Positions 15,525-26,038 of a DNA stretch of 64,000 bases are shown one piece after another. Both the position numbers and the translations under genes were made by a program. The stretch comes from Tenacibaculum pacificus (GTDB lineage Bacteria > Bacteroidota > Bacteroidia > Flavobacteriales > Flavobacteriaceae), in contig NZ_CP115917.1 of NCBI RefSeq assembly GCF_027941775.1, forward strand, positions 1,377,001 through 1,441,000, in the 5' to 3' direction. Position 1 is the stretch's first letter. Each line of letters begins with the position of its first letter. The notes beneath the pieces are model-generated. The model had not been told where the DNA came from, ran no database searches, and saw only the letters and a program-made list of their open reading frames with translations.

Positions 15525-18236
15525 TTAAAATAATGCTGTTTGACTATCATCTTCTTCTGTGTTCTTTTTCTTTTTTTGAAGTGCACGCTCTAATGCTTTC
15601 TTAGCTTTATCTTCTTTTGTTTGTTCAAACTCCTTAGGCGCTACAACCTCAACTTCTAGAGGTAGAATATCATCTATAACTTCCTCATCTTTAACCTCTT
15701 CCTCTGTTAAAAGTATTGACTCCTCGTAAGGCAAAGATTCTAATAAATTAACAATACGTATTTTATCGGTTGTTAATTGATTCCCTTGTGCTTTAATACC
15801 TTTTATAGCTATAAACTCTTCAAAATTAACTTTAAGGTTTTCTAAACTACGCTTTGAAAATATAACCTCAGCTACAGGACGATAATCTGTAGATAAAATT
15901 TCTAATTTTGATTTTTCGGTATCAGCAATAAAGGTTTCTTCTTTATCTACTGCTTCAATTAAAAAACGTTTTACATAATAACGTTCTTTTTCTGCATCAA
16001 AATAAATTGCCGAAATAGGTTTGTTAGGCTTCCATTTTTCTAAAACAATCATATCACTTTCAAAATGCATTGATAAACTTGGTGATACTGCTTTTATTTT
16101 ACCTGATTGTGTAGCAATTAAAATTTTATCTTCAGCTCTAAACTCTCCTAATAAATCACCTCTTCCATCAACATTTAAACGCTGAACAGTATCATCAAAC
16201 CAAATTTTACGAGGTTTTAAAGTAGAAACACCTGCTGTTTTAAATTCTACTTTTCTAATACTATATTTTGTAACTTGATTTCCTCGAATAGCACGTCCTT
16301 TAACTGCTAATTCTGCAAAATTAACATCCCATTTTAATTTTGTTACTCCTGCAACAGGACGTAAATTAACTGTAACTACCTCAGCTTCTCCGTTAGGATT
16401 TACACTAAAATATAATAATTTTGAACCTTTAGCCCCTGTAGTTAAATCATATTCTTTATCACGAGTTACACTTATTACATTAAAACGTTTCATATAATTT
16501 ACCCCTCTAGAACCATCTCTATACATCATATTATATACAGTACGCTTATCTTTTTTCTTAAAGATTGCAATATGGATAATTCCTTTACCTACAAAAGTTT
16601 TAGAAGCTACTTTTGTAACCATCATTGTACCGTTATCTTTAAAGATAATTATATCATCTATATCAGCACAATCATCAACATATTTATCTTTTTTTAATGA
16701 AGTTCCTACAAATCCCTCTTCTATATTTACATATAGTTTTGTGTTTCGCATTACTACTTTTGTAGCTACAATATCATCAAAAATTTTAATTTCAGTTTTG
16801 CGCTCATGCCCTTTACCATACTTGGTTTTTAAGCCTTTAAAATAGTCTATAGCAAATGTAATTAAGTTATCTAAATGATGTTTAACTTCTGCTATTTTAT
16901 CCTCTAAGCCTTCAATATATTGTTTTGCTTTATCTATATCGAATTTTGAAATTTTCTTAATTCGAATTTCTGTTAAGCGGGTAATATCTTCTACTGTTAT
17001 TTCTCTTTTTAGGTGCTCAATGTGTCCTACTAAACCTTTATCAATAGCTTTAATTACAGCTTGCCATGTTTCTTGCTCTTCAATATCACGATAAATTCTA
17101 TTTTCAATAAAAATTCTTTCTAAAGAAGCAAAATGCCATTGTTCTTCTAACTCATTTAATTGAATTTCTAATTCACTTTTTAATAACTTTACTGTTAAAT
17201 CAGTAGAGTGTTTTAACATTTCAGAAACACCTATAAATACAGGTTTGTTATCTTCAATTGTACAAGACAGCGGAGAAATTGAATTTTCACAATTTGTAAA
17301 AGCATATAAAGCATCAATTGTTTTATCAGGAGATATTCCTGTAGGCAAATGCACTAATATTTCTACGGCTGCGGCAGTATTATCTTCAATTTTACGTATT
17401 TTTATTTTACCCTTATCATTGGCTTTTAAAATACTATCAATTAAAGATGTTGTAGTTGTACCGAAAGGAATTTCAGTGATAACTAATGTTTTTTTATCTA
17501 GTTGAGAAATATTTGCACGTACACGTACTTTCCCTCCACGTTTACCATCATTATAATTGGTAAAATCAGCTACTCCTCCTGTTAAAAAATCTGGATAAAT
17601 AGTAAAACTTCTTCCTCTTAAATATTTGATAGATGCCGCTATCAATTCATTAAAATTATGTGGCAATATTTTAGTTGATAAACCTACGGCAATCCCCTCT
17701 GCTCCTTGCGCTAATAATAAAGGGAATTTTACAGGTAAATCTATTGGTTCATTTCTTCTACCATCGTACGATTTTTTCCATTCAGTAGTCTTAGGATTAA
17801 AAACCACGTCTAAAGCAAATTTAGATAAACGTGCTTCTATATAACGAGAAGCTGCTGCACGGTCTCCTGTTAAAATATTACCCCAGTTACCTTGCATATC
17901 AATCAGTAATTCTTTCTGACCAATTTGCACCATAGCATCTGCAATTGAAGCATCACCACGCGGGTGATACTGCATCGTATGCCCAACAATATTTGCTACT
18001 TTATTGTAACGTCCATCATCTAAATCTTTCATAGAATGCATTATTCTACGTTGTACGGGTTTTAACCCATCTTCTAATGACGGAACTGCTCTTTCTAAAA
18101 TTACATACGAAGCGTAATCTAAAAACCATTCTTTATACATTCCTGTTACCTTGGTAATAGTTTCTGTATTTTCAATTGGTTGGTTAGTATTATTTAATTC
18201 TTCTTCGTGTTCGTGTTCATTTATTTGTTCACTCAT
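15525..18236 (-). CDS. parC: DNA topoisomerase IV subunit A
   Basis: This subunit breaks and rejoins DNA for chromosome decatenation. The N-terminal breakage-reunion domain has QRRIMHSMKDL, then HPRGDASIADAMV, the quinolone-resistance region, and the catalytic Tyr132 in AAASRYIEARL. A long coiled-coil arm lies near residues 420-460, and a C-terminal beta-pinwheel follows. At 903 residues it has the long form seen in Bacteroidetes, with a charged tail. The pairing with the adjacent subunit B gene favours topoisomerase IV over gyrase. The start ATG lies 60 bp after the parE stop. Confidence 0.9.
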   Translation of the reverse strand: MSEQINEHEHEEELNNTNQPIENTETITKVTGMYKEWFLDYASYVILERAVPSLEDGLKPVQRRIMHSMKDLDDGRYNKVANIVGHTMQYHPRGDASIADAMVQIGQKELLIDMQGNWGNILTGDRAAASRYIEARLSKFALDVVFNPKTTEWKKSYDGRRNEPIDLPVKFPLLLAQGAEGIAVGLSTKILPHNFNELIAASIKYLRGRSFTIYPDFLTGGVADFTNYNDGKRGGKVRVRANISQLDKKTLVITEIPFGTTTTSLIDSILKANDKGKIKIRKIEDNTAAAVEILVHLPTGISPDKTIDALYAFTNCENSISPLSCTIEDNKPVFIGVSEMLKHSTDLTVKLLKSELEIQLNELEEQWHFASLERIFIENRIYRDIEEQETWQAVIKAIDKGLVGHIEHLKREITVEDITRLTEIRIKKISKFDIDKAKQYIEGLEDKIAEVKHHLDNLITFAIDYFKGLKTKYGKGHERKTEIKIFDDIVATKVVMRNTKLYVNIEEGFVGTSLKKDKYVDDCADIDDIIIFKDNGTMMVTKVASKTFVGKGIIHIAIFKKKDKRTVYNMMYRDGSRGVNYMKRFNVISVTRDKEYDLTTGAKGSKLLYFSVNPNGEAEVVTVNLRPVAGVTKLKWDVNFAELAVKGRAIRGNQVTKYSIRKVEFKTAGVSTLKPRKIWFDDTVQRLNVDGRGDLLGEFRAEDKILIATQSGKIKAVSPSLSMHFESDMIVLEKWKPNKPISAIYFDAEKERYYVKRFLIEAVDKEETFIADTEKSKLEILSTDYRPVAEVIFSKRSLENLKVNFEEFIAIKGIKAQGNQLTTDKIRIVNLLESLPYEESILLTEEEVKDEEVIDDILPLEVEVVAPKEFEQTKEDKAKKALERALQKKKKNTEEDDSQTALF

Positions 18237-18296
18237 TGAATAATTTTTATTCGTTTAAGAGTTATTATAATTTAATACTTATCATCAAAAAATTAG

Positions 18297-20156
18297 TTAA
18301 TCTTCATCATCAACAGCATCTAATTCTACTTTTAAGTTTTCAATAATAAATTTTTGCCTGTTTGGTGTATTTTTCCCCATATAGAATTCTAACACGCTTT
18401 CTATAGACATTTCTTTATCTAACATAATAGGGTCTAAACGGATATCATCACCAATAAAATGTACAAATTCATCTGGAGAAATTTCACCAAGTCCTTTAAA
18501 TCGGGTAATTTCTGGTTTTCCTCTTAATTTTTTTATAGCTTCTTTTTTCTCTTCTTCAGAGTAACAATAGTAAGTTTCTTTTTTATTTCGAACTCTAAAT
18601 AATGGCGTTTCTAAAATATATAAATGTCCTTCTTTAATAACTTCTGGAAAAAATTGCAAGAAAAATGTTATCAATAATAAACGAATATGCATTCCATCAA
18701 CATCGGCGTCCGTAGCAATTACAATATTATTATAACGTAAATCTTCTAAACCGTCTTCTATATTTAAAGCTGCTTGTAATAAATTAAACTCCTCGTTTTC
18801 ATATACAATTTTCTTACTTAATCCGTAAGAATTTAAAGGTTTCCCTTTTAAACTAAAAACGGCTTGAGTATTTACGTTTCTAGATTTTGTAATAGAACCC
18901 GATGCAGAATCTCCCTCTGTAATAAATAAAGTAGACTCTAAATAAGCTTCCTTTTGAGTATCACCTAAATGAACTCTACAATCTCGTAATTTCTTATTGT
19001 GTAAGTTAGATTTTTTAGCTCTATCTTTTGCTAACTTTCTAATTCCAGAAAGTTCTTTACGTTCTTTTTCTGCTTGTATAATTTTACGTTGTAACTTATC
19101 AGCGATTTCTACATTTTTATGTAAAAAATTATCAAGTTTTGTTTTGATAAAATCATTAATATAGGTTCTAACCGTTGGCAAATCATCACCCATTTCAGTT
19201 GAACCTAACTTTGTTTTGGTTTGACTTTCAAAAACAGGTTCCATTACTTTAATGGCAATTGCTGATATTATCGATTTTCGAATATCTGAAGCTTCAAAAG
19301 ATTTTCCATAAAAATCTCGAATAGTTTTTACAATTGCTTCTCTGAATGCAGCCTGATGCGTACCACCTTGTGTAGTATGTTGCCCATTTACAAATGAATG
19401 ATATTCTTCGGAATATTGTGTTTTACTATGTGTAATTGCTACTTCAATATCATCACCTTTTAAATGAATTATAGGATACAACATATCTTCTTGATTGTTG
19501 TTTTCTTCTAATAAATCTTTTAATCCATTTTTTGATAAAAATTTTTCTCCATTAAAAACAATTGTTAATCCAACATTTAGATAAACGTAGTTTTTAAGCA
19601 TTTTAGAAACATATTCGTTTCTATACTTATATTTTTTAAAGATTATTTCATCGGGAATAAAAGATACTTTTGTTCCTTTTCTTCGTGATGTTTGCTCTAA
19701 AAACTCTTGATTGATTAAATAACCTTGTTCAAACTCAGCAGCGGCAGATTTTCCATCTCTTGATGATTCTACTCTAAAAAAAGAAGAAAGTGCATTTACG
19801 GCTTTTGTACCTACTCCGTTTAAACCTACTGATTTTTTAAACGCCTTAGAGTCGTACTTTCCACCTGTATTCATTTTAGAAACAACATCGACAACTTTTC
19901 CTAAAGGGATACCACGACCGTAATCTCTAACAATCACTTTATTACCCTGAATAGAAATTTCGATAGTTCTACCAGCACCCATTACATATTCATCAATAGA
20001 GTTGTCTAAAACCTCTTTAACCAAAATATAAATTCCATCATCAGCCGATGAACCATCACCTAGTTTACCGATATACATTCCTGGACGCATACGAATGTGT
20101 TCTTTCCAATCTAGCGAACGGATATTATCTTCGGTATATTTTGTTTCTTGAGTCAT
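18297..20156 (-). CDS. parE: DNA topoisomerase IV subunit B
   Basis: The ATPase subunit that drives strand passage by ParC. The GHKL ATP-binding domain has [12 protein letters not shown] and [10 protein letters not shown], and a [17 protein letters not shown] loop. The toprim domain has [10 protein letters not shown] and [13 protein letters not shown], whose acidic residues hold magnesium. The C-terminus has [10 protein letters not shown]. The 619-residue length matches ParE and is shorter than many GyrB proteins. It is the first gene of the parE, parC, mscS run on the minus strand. Confidence 0.92.
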   Translation of the reverse strand: MTQETKYTEDNIRSLDWKEHIRMRPGMYIGKLGDGSSADDGIYILVKEVLDNSIDEYVMGAGRTIEISIQGNKVIVRDYGRGIPLGKVVDVVSKMNTGGKYDSKAFKKSVGLNGVGTKAVNALSSFFRVESSRDGKSAAAEFEQGYLINQEFLEQTSRRKGTKVSFIPDEIIFKKYKYRNEYVSKMLKNYVYLNVGLTIVFNGEKFLSKNGLKDLLEENNNQEDMLYPIIHLKGDDIEVAITHSKTQYSEEYHSFVNGQHTTQGGTHQAAFREAIVKTIRDFYGKSFEASDIRKSIISAIAIKVMEPVFESQTKTKLGSTEMGDDLPTVRTYINDFIKTKLDNFLHKNVEIADKLQRKIIQAEKERKELSGIRKLAKDRAKKSNLHNKKLRDCRVHLGDTQKEAYLESTLFITEGDSASGSITKSRNVNTQAVFSLKGKPLNSYGLSKKIVYENEEFNLLQAALNIEDGLEDLRYNNIVIATDADVDGMHIRLLLITFFLQFFPEVIKEGHLYILETPLFRVRNKKETYYCYSEEEKKEAIKKLRGKPEITRFKGLGEISPDEFVHFIGDDIRLDPIMLDKEMSIESVLEFYMGKNTPNRQKFIIENLKVELDAVDDED

Positions 20157-20437
20157 AAATTAGGAGATTGAAGTCTTTGCGAAATTACTACTTCTTAGCT
20201 AAAAATAAAACACTCTACGCAATTTAATTATAATATTCTATTATTTATTTATTAACATGTTTCCCTCGTTATTACGGTGTATTTACATTAATTTAATCGA
20301 TTTCAACAACGTTTTTTTATCAAAAAAAAAATTAAAGTACAGTTATATAAGTTCGTTAATTGTCAATTATTTAACTATTTATTTCACAAACTTCTTTTAC
20401 ATCATCTTCATAAATTTCCATAAACCATTTTAGGCTT

Positions 20438-22000
20438 TTACCTTTCTTTCCAAGTTCCTTTGTTAAATAATTCTCGTGCTTCTCTATAGCTTTTTTCTTT
20501 ACATTTAAAATCTGAGTAAATGCTGAAAAATCTTCTTGCTTCCAATAAACCTCTAGTTCTTCTGGTAAGTTTTTCGGGACTTTTTTCAACGTCAATATCA
20601 AATTGTTTTCTAACGTCATTTTCAAATCGGTTTTCTTCTTGTTCAATATTTTTAATTTCAAATTCTTCTGATTCGATACATCCACTAAACTCTCTGAAAA
20701 CTGACTCCTGTAAATACCTTTCTTCTTCTTCAAGTAATCTATTTTCTTCAATTGTTGATTCAACATCAAATTCAATGGTACTTTCAGCTTCTTGTATTTC
20801 TTGTTCAATTTTTTCAGTCTCAAAGAGTTCTCTATTTCGGAAGTCTTCTGTAGATTCTCTAATTCCTCTAATTTTGTGTTTTTCTCCTTTGATAGCGTTT
20901 TCAACCTGTCTTCTAATTGATTCATTTCCTCTTTCGATATTGATACTTCTTTCAAGATATTCACCTTTTTTAAAATATCTATCCTCCAAGTCTCTGTATC
21001 TTTCTCTCTCCTTATCTTCTGCTCCTGAATTTCTTGCTTGTGCTTCTGTTCCATGGAGTTTTTCCAAGTCTCCCAATTCTTGTCTTTCTCTTTCTGAATT
21101 TCTCTCAACTTGTTGTATTTGTTTGTTAAGTTGGTATTCAATTCCGCTATATTGTTTCGATCGTAAACATTTTTTAATGCTACGTATGAGTTCATTAATC
21201 TCTGACTGTCTGCATTTGAAAGATTCTTCGAAAAAGATTCTTTCGTTCTCATTAATTTGTGGTAAATTTTCTGTATTTCCTCTGGAAACTGGTATGTATT
21301 TGGTGTTTGCTTCTTTTTCATTGTAAACCCATTTATAATTTCTTGATGATTGTAATGCTTTTTCTATTTCAGCTTCTGATTTCGTTGGTATTTTTATTTG
21401 TACGGTATTTATTCCTATACGGGATAATTTTATATATTTTTCGGAAGTAATTTTATTTGTAACTATAAATTCTACAAGTAAGATAGGTTTATCTTCTTTA
21501 TTAAAAAAAGTTACATCAGGGCGTATTAACAATTCTCTATCTTCTATCGCTACATCTATATTTTTCCCCCATTTAACAATTCCATTTTTATTTTCATAAA
21601 AAGTTAATTCGGCTTTTGTGTAGGAAGCTTTAATTGTTTCTTTTTCTTGAATTAACATCGGAAGCAAGTCTTCTTCTTTTCCTGGAGGGAATTTATATAA
21701 TGCAGGAGTAACAACATATTTTAATCTATTAATAATCGTTTTTGCAATTATTTCTCGATAAACTCTACTCGCTTTAACACATTCAGGTTTTTCTTTAGTC
21801 ACATTTGATGCGTGGTGTCTAAAATAAGATTTCCAATGTAAATTTTTATGTTGAATATTGGCAATCATCCGAGCATTACAACCGATACAACGATAATCTT
21901 TTAAACCACTTTCAGCCTCTGAAATATGAATTTTTTTTTGATTTTTTTCAGAATAAGCCCAGTCACTTTCTTCCTCTTTTTCTTTTTTAATTTTCATCAT
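20438..22000 (-). CDS. CoiA-like nuclease domain fused to a long coiled coil
   Basis: The first 230 residues have a zinc-ribbon-like CIGCNARM, then WKSYFRHHASN and a nuclease core, RPDVTFF...PILLVEFIVTNKI, with PD and ExxxxxK-like spacing. This resembles the competence protein CoiA family. Residues about 240-480 are a charged coiled coil rich in Glu, Gln and Arg. A second frame on the same strand is open from 21321 to 20371. Its third codon positions are much more G+C-rich over 20640-20880, so it is a shadow there. Near 20600, however, that frame becomes more protein-like and ends EIYEDDVKEVCEINS at 20371. Removing one A from the A6 run near 20590 would join them, so the true C-terminus may lie at 20371. 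Confidence 0.7.
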   Translation of the reverse strand: MMKIKKEKEEESDWAYSEKNQKKIHISEAESGLKDYRCIGCNARMIANIQHKNLHWKSYFRHHASNVTKEKPECVKASRVYREIIAKTIINRLKYVVTPALYKFPPGKEEDLLPMLIQEKETIKASYTKAELTFYENKNGIVKWGKNIDVAIEDRELLIRPDVTFFNKEDKPILLVEFIVTNKITSEKYIKLSRIGINTVQIKIPTKSEAEIEKALQSSRNYKWVYNEKEANTKYIPVSRGNTENLPQINENERIFFEESFKCRQSEINELIRSIKKCLRSKQYSGIEYQLNKQIQQVERNSERERQELGDLEKLHGTEAQARNSGAEDKERERYRDLEDRYFKKGEYLERSINIERGNESIRRQVENAIKGEKHKIRGIRESTEDFRNRELFETEKIEQEIQEAESTIEFDVESTIEENRLLEEEERYLQESVFREFSGCIESEEFEIKNIEQEENRFENDVRKQFDIDVEKSPEKLTRRTRGLLEARRFFSIYSDFKCKEKSYREARELFNKGTWKER

Positions 22001-22090
22001 TAGCTTTTTTTAAGATTTACATAGATTACTTCATCTCACTAAAATATAAATAAAAAAGGAATGTTTTTGATTTTAAAAAATTACACAAAA

Positions 22091-22127
22091 AAAACCGCGA
22101 TTATTAAATAACCACGGTTTTTTTTAA
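22091..22127 (-). terminator. Hairpin between the response regulator and CoiA-like genes
   Basis: AAAACCG pairs with CGGTTTT, and an inner TTATT/AATAA stem lies beneath two mismatches. A T run on the plus strand and an A run upstream let it act in either direction. On the minus strand it would end the response-regulator transcript. Confidence 0.6.
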
Positions 22128-22141
22128 AAAAATTTATTTAA

Positions 22142-22807
22142 TTAAATCAATCCAAAATCTTTAGTAACTGCAACTAATTGTGTTGGATTATTTGCGTTAA
22201 ATTTTTCTTTAAGTTGTTTTAATCTCTTTTCAACAGAACTAATACTGTTAGGTTTTACTTTATTAGTTCTTAAAGTTCCACATATTTCTTTCTGATCTAA
22301 TCCATCTGCTAAATATTTTAAAATAGTTAAATCATAAGCTGTTACTTTAAATATATCTTTTTCTATTAAAACATTTCCTAATTTAGGTGAAATAAAGAAA
22401 GATTCGTCAAATACTAATTGTACTGCTTTTTTTAATTCTGCTTCTCCATTTACAGATTTACAAACAAAGGCATCAACTCTTAACACATTACACAACTGCT
22501 GAATTCGATAAGGCTTCTCTTCTACCGAAAAAACAATTGTTTTTAATGATTTTTGTAATTTTTTAGCTTTAGCGATTAAATCTTCTCCTGAATGTAACTT
22601 TTCAATATTTGGGTTTTCTATAAAAGATAAATCACTTACTAATAAATCAAATGGTTCTCCTTTAGAACAAGCACTTTCTAATTTTAAAAAAGCATCATCA
22701 CAAGACCTTGCATATTCTATTATCGGGATTTTTAAACTCTGTAAAGCTGATTTTATACCACTTAATATAAAGTCAGTATCTTCTGCTATTAATACTTTTT
22801 GAAACAT
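22142..22807 (-). CDS. Response regulator, LuxR/NarL-like DNA-binding type
   Basis: The receiver domain has acidic Glu9-Asp10 (LIAEDTDF) and phosphoacceptor Asp59 (LLVSDLSF). The C-terminal half has LTILKYLADGLDQKEICGTL and NSISSVEKRLKQLKEKF, a four-helix LuxR-type domain in which the second helix would read DNA. No histidine kinase is adjacent, so the signal is unknown. At 221 residues it is of normal size. The gene is a single unit with hairpins at both sides. Confidence 0.85.
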   Translation of the reverse strand: MFQKVLIAEDTDFILSGIKSALQSLKIPIIEYARSCDDAFLKLESACSKGEPFDLLVSDLSFIENPNIEKLHSGEDLIAKAKKLQKSLKTIVFSVEEKPYRIQQLCNVLRVDAFVCKSVNGEAELKKAVQLVFDESFFISPKLGNVLIEKDIFKVTAYDLTILKYLADGLDQKEICGTLRTNKVKPNSISSVEKRLKQLKEKFNANNPTQLVAVTKDFGLI

Positions 22808-23008
22808 AGTTATTTTTAATTTTAACCAATACTAAAACTCTTCTTTTTTTCGGGTCAAAAATAATACTTCCATTAATAGATTCTATACGGTTTTCCGTAT
22901 TTAACATCTTTTTTTTCTATATTTTACAAGGGATACAAGGATATTGTAAATAAATTATATTTTTAACATTAAAGTTGTTTTTATAATAAATTAAACATCT
23001 ATAAATAA

Positions 23009-23040
23009 AAAAATGCTGTTAATTCCTTAACAGCATTTTT
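23009..23040 (-). terminator. Terminator of guaB
   Basis: Perfect 14-bp arms, 23009-23022 and 23027-23040, around a TTCC loop. On the minus strand the hairpin ends in a run of five T. Confidence 0.85.
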
Positions 23041-23061
23041 TATAAAATTTTAACGTAAAAA

Positions 23062-24543
23062 TTACCTTCTACTATAATTTGGTGATTCTTTAGTAATAGC
23101 AACATCATGTGGATGACTTTCGTTTATTCCACTTGCTGTAATACGTACAAATTTACCAGTTTCTTTTAATGTTTCGATATCTTTAGAACCACAGTATCCC
23201 ATACCAGCACGTAATCCCCCTACAAATTGGTGAATACTCTCTTCTAAATCACCTTTATAAGGTACACGACCTACAATACCTTCTGGAACTAATTTTTTAA
23301 TATCATCTTCAACATCTTGAAAATAACGGTCTTTAGAACCTTGCTTCATTGCTTCAACAGATCCCATTCCACGATACGATTTAAACTTACGTCCTTCGTA
23401 AATAATAGTTTCTCCTGGTGATTCTTTAGTCCCTGCTAATAACGATCCTAACATAACACAATCTGCACCTGCGGCAATAGCCTTAGGAATATCACCTGTA
23501 TAACGAATACCACCATCAGCAATTACTGGAACTCCAGATCCTTTAATAGCTGCAGCAACTTCTAAAACTGCTGAAAACTGAGGAGAACCTACACCTGCAA
23601 CAACACGAGTTGTACATATAGAACCTGGTCCTATACCTACTTTTACTGCATCTGCACCTGCTTCAACTAAATATTTAGCTGCTTCTGGAGTAGCGATGTT
23701 ACCTACAATAACATCTAATTCAGGAAATTTAGCTTTTACTTGTTTTAACACTGTTACCACACCTTTAGTATGTCCGTGTGCTGTATCAATAATAACGGCA
23801 TCAACTCCTGCTTTTACTAAAGCTTCTGCTCTATCAACAGCATCTGCAGTAACACCTAATGCAGCTGCAACACGTAAACGTCCGTAAGTATCTTTATTTG
23901 CAATTGGCTTTTGAGTAACCTTAGTTATATCTCTGAAAGTAATTAATCCTGAAAGCTTATAAGCATCATCAACAATTAATAATTTTTCAATTTTCTTTTC
24001 TTGTAAAATACTTTCTGCCGATTTTAATGAAGTTCCTACTGCTGCAGTTACTAAATTATCTTTAGTCATTACCTCAACAATCGGACGATCATTTTTATGT
24101 TCGAAACGTAAATCTCTATTAGTTACAATTCCTTTTAAAACACCAAGAGCATCAACAATAGGAATTCCGCCAATACCATTTTCTTTCATTAACATTTTAG
24201 CATCTAAAACTGTTGCTGTTAATGGTAAAGTTAATGGGTCAATAATCATTCCTGATTCTGCACGTTTTACTTTACGAACCTCTTGAGCCTGTTGCTCAAT
24301 CGTCATATTTTTATGTAATACACCAATACCACCTTCTCTTGCCATAGCTATTGCCATTGCAGATTCGGTAACTGTATCCATAGCAGCAGAAACTATTGGT
24401 ACATTTATAGTTATATTTTTAGTAAATTTTGTTTTAATAGAAACTTCTCTTGGAAGTACTTCAGAGTAAGCTGGTACTAGTAAAACATCATCGTATGTTA
24501 AACCTTCGCCTATAAATTTTGATTGGTGAGCTTGCGTATGCAA
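23062..24543 (-). CDS. guaB: Inosine-5'-monophosphate dehydrogenase
   Basis: It oxidises IMP to XMP with NAD+, the committed step of GMP synthesis. The barrel opens with [13 protein letters not shown]. Two CBS domains occupy about residues 95-210. The catalytic loop [11 protein letters not shown] has Cys310 and is followed by the phosphate-binding [13 protein letters not shown] and the flap [12 protein letters not shown]. The 493-residue length is standard. The first in-frame start is TTG 24543, just after an in-frame TAA; no ATG precedes the conserved opening. A TTAATTG here in place of TTAATG would explain this. Confidence 0.95.
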   Translation of the reverse strand: MHTQAHQSKFIGEGLTYDDVLLVPAYSEVLPREVSIKTKFTKNITINVPIVSAAMDTVTESAMAIAMAREGGIGVLHKNMTIEQQAQEVRKVKRAESGMIIDPLTLPLTATVLDAKMLMKENGIGGIPIVDALGVLKGIVTNRDLRFEHKNDRPIVEVMTKDNLVTAAVGTSLKSAESILQEKKIEKLLIVDDAYKLSGLITFRDITKVTQKPIANKDTYGRLRVAAALGVTADAVDRAEALVKAGVDAVIIDTAHGHTKGVVTVLKQVKAKFPELDVIVGNIATPEAAKYLVEAGADAVKVGIGPGSICTTRVVAGVGSPQFSAVLEVAAAIKGSGVPVIADGGIRYTGDIPKAIAAGADCVMLGSLLAGTKESPGETIIYEGRKFKSYRGMGSVEAMKQGSKDRYFQDVEDDIKKLVPEGIVGRVPYKGDLEESIHQFVGGLRAGMGYCGSKDIETLKETGKFVRITASGINESHPHDVAITKESPNYSRR

Positions 24544-24574
24544 TTAATTTAGTGTGTTGTTAATTAATTGCGTA

Positions 24575-24603
24575 CAAATATACTATATATAATACAAATT
24601 CAA
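24575..24603 (-). promoter_or_regulatory. Promoter of guaB
   Basis: On the minus strand TATATTTG (24582-24575) fits the -7 element and a TTG (24603-24601) lies 18 nt upstream. Between promoter and start codon, CAATTAAT and ATTAATTG form an inverted repeat at 24541-24570. Confidence 0.5.
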
Positions 24604-24652
24604 TATTATTTTTATGTTAACATAAAAAATATTTTCCATCAACTTATTTAAA

Positions 24653-24727
24653 ATTAATCTAAATAAATTTTGCACAATTCAAAAACTATTTTACATTTGC
24701 AAAACTATTTTTAATAAATCTAAATAA
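24653..24727 (+). promoter_or_regulatory. Promoter of the first imelysin gene with two flanking candidate iron boxes
   Basis: TTTG at 24669-24672 and TACATTTG at 24692-24699 are exactly 19 nt apart, the canonical Bacteroidetes form. ATTAATCTAAATAA lies at 24653-24666 just upstream, and ATAAATCTAAATAA at 24714-24727 directly before the ATG. The same element occurs at other iron genes in the window. A repressor binding both boxes is inferred. Confidence 0.6.
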
Positions 24728-24728
24728 A

Positions 24729-25958
24729 ATGAAAAAAGTACTAGGATTATCATTATTACTAACATCAGCATTTTTTATGAGTTGTTCTGATGACGACCCA
24801 ATTGTTATTAGCCCAGAAACAGTAATTGAAAACGCTAAAACTACATTTGTATCAAATTATGTAAATATCGTAGAGGCTAACTACAATGATGCCTTAGCTA
24901 AAACAAAAGATTTACAAACAGCTATTAATGCTTTTGTAGCAGCACCTGATGCAGCTAAATTAGCAACCGCTAAACAATCTTGGTTAGATGCTCGTGAGCC
25001 TTACGGACAAACAGAAGCATACCGTTTTTATGATGGTCCTATTGATGGAGCTGACTTTGGAGAAATAGAAGGTAATATTAATGCATGGCCTTTAGATGAA
25101 GCCTTAATTGATTATGTTGCTGATGGTACAGGAGGACAAGAAGCTTCTGATAATAGACAAAATATAGTTAATAACATTACTGAATACCCTAATTTTACCA
25201 AAGAAATATTAAGAAATCTTTCTGGATATAGTGAAAATGAATCAAATGTAACCATGGGATATCATGCTATTGAGTTTTTATTATGGGGACAAGATGCTAC
25301 TGCTCCTTCAGCTAAATTAGCTGGACAAAGACCTTTTACTGATTTTACAACGAAAGAAAATTCAGAGAGAAGAAAACAATATTTAAAATTAGCTACAGAA
25401 ATTTTAGTTGAAGACTTAGAAGCTGTAACTAAACAATGGAAATCAGGAGCTCAATATAGAACTGAATTTTTAGCATTATCTAAAAATGATGCTATTGATA
25501 AAATTTTAACAGGTGCTGCTAAATTAAGTAACGGAGAATTATCAGGAGAAAGAATGGTTACTGCTGTTGTTAATCAAGATCAAGAAGATGAACATTCTTG
25601 TTTTTCTGATAACACACATAGAGATATTTATTTAAACGCAAAATCTATTAATAACATTATTAACGGTAGCTATACTAAAGTAGATGGAACTAAAATTTCA
25701 GGAACTTCTTTATTAGAAGTATTAACTTTAGTAAATGCAGCTGAAGCGGTAACTTTAACAACCACAGCAACTACTGTTATGGCTAAAGTAAAAGTTATTT
25801 CTGATGCTAAATTCTTTGATTATCAAATTATAGGAGAAACTAAAGATAACAACAACAAACCTGTAATGAGTGCTGTTACTTCTTTAGAAAAACAAGGAAT
25901 AGAATTAGCACAAGCTGGTAAAACTATTACTGGAAACAACATCGATTCAGAAGTATAA
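24729..25958 (+). CDS. Imelysin-family lipoprotein (M75), iron uptake
   Basis: The signal peptide ends in the lipobox FMSC at Cys19, so the protein is anchored to a membrane. The imelysin fold is an EfeO-like helical bundle. It carries the GxHxxE motif as GYHAIEFLLWG near residue 177, where His and Glu would bind iron. At 409 residues it is a full two-repeat imelysin, with a second half ending near SLEKQGIELAQAGK. It is the first gene of a set with a di-haem protein and a second imelysin, an arrangement known in iron-regulated loci. The promoter is unusually clear. Confidence 0.88.
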   Translation: MKKVLGLSLLLTSAFFMSCSDDDPIVISPETVIENAKTTFVSNYVNIVEANYNDALAKTKDLQTAINAFVAAPDAAKLATAKQSWLDAREPYGQTEAYRFYDGPIDGADFGEIEGNINAWPLDEALIDYVADGTGGQEASDNRQNIVNNITEYPNFTKEILRNLSGYSENESNVTMGYHAIEFLLWGQDATAPSAKLAGQRPFTDFTTKENSERRKQYLKLATEILVEDLEAVTKQWKSGAQYRTEFLALSKNDAIDKILTGAAKLSNGELSGERMVTAVVNQDQEDEHSCFSDNTHRDIYLNAKSINNIINGSYTKVDGTKISGTSLLEVLTLVNAAEAVTLTTTATTVMAKVKVISDAKFFDYQIIGETKDNNNKPVMSAVTSLEKQGIELAQAGKTITGNNIDSEV

Positions 25959-25983
25959 TATTCTTTTTACTTCAAAAAAAATT

Positions 25984-26016
25984 AAACCAAACTATCTATA
26001 ATAGATAGTTTGGTTT
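25984..26016 (+). terminator. Terminator or attenuator between imelysin and di-haem genes
   Basis: Perfect 16-base arms, 25984-25999 and 26001-26016, fold into a hairpin followed by TTT. It lies inside the cluster, so it may reduce, not abolish, expression of the next genes. Confidence 0.75.
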
Positions 26017-26038
26017 TTACGTAAAAAAACATAACAGA

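Noticed and set aside
20371..21321. A separate 316-residue coiled-coil gene
   Set aside because: It overlaps the CoiA-like gene on the same strand. Its third codon positions are about half G/C across the middle, far above the neighbouring genes, while the other frame is near 13 percent there. Only its last part may be real, as the C-terminus of the same gene.
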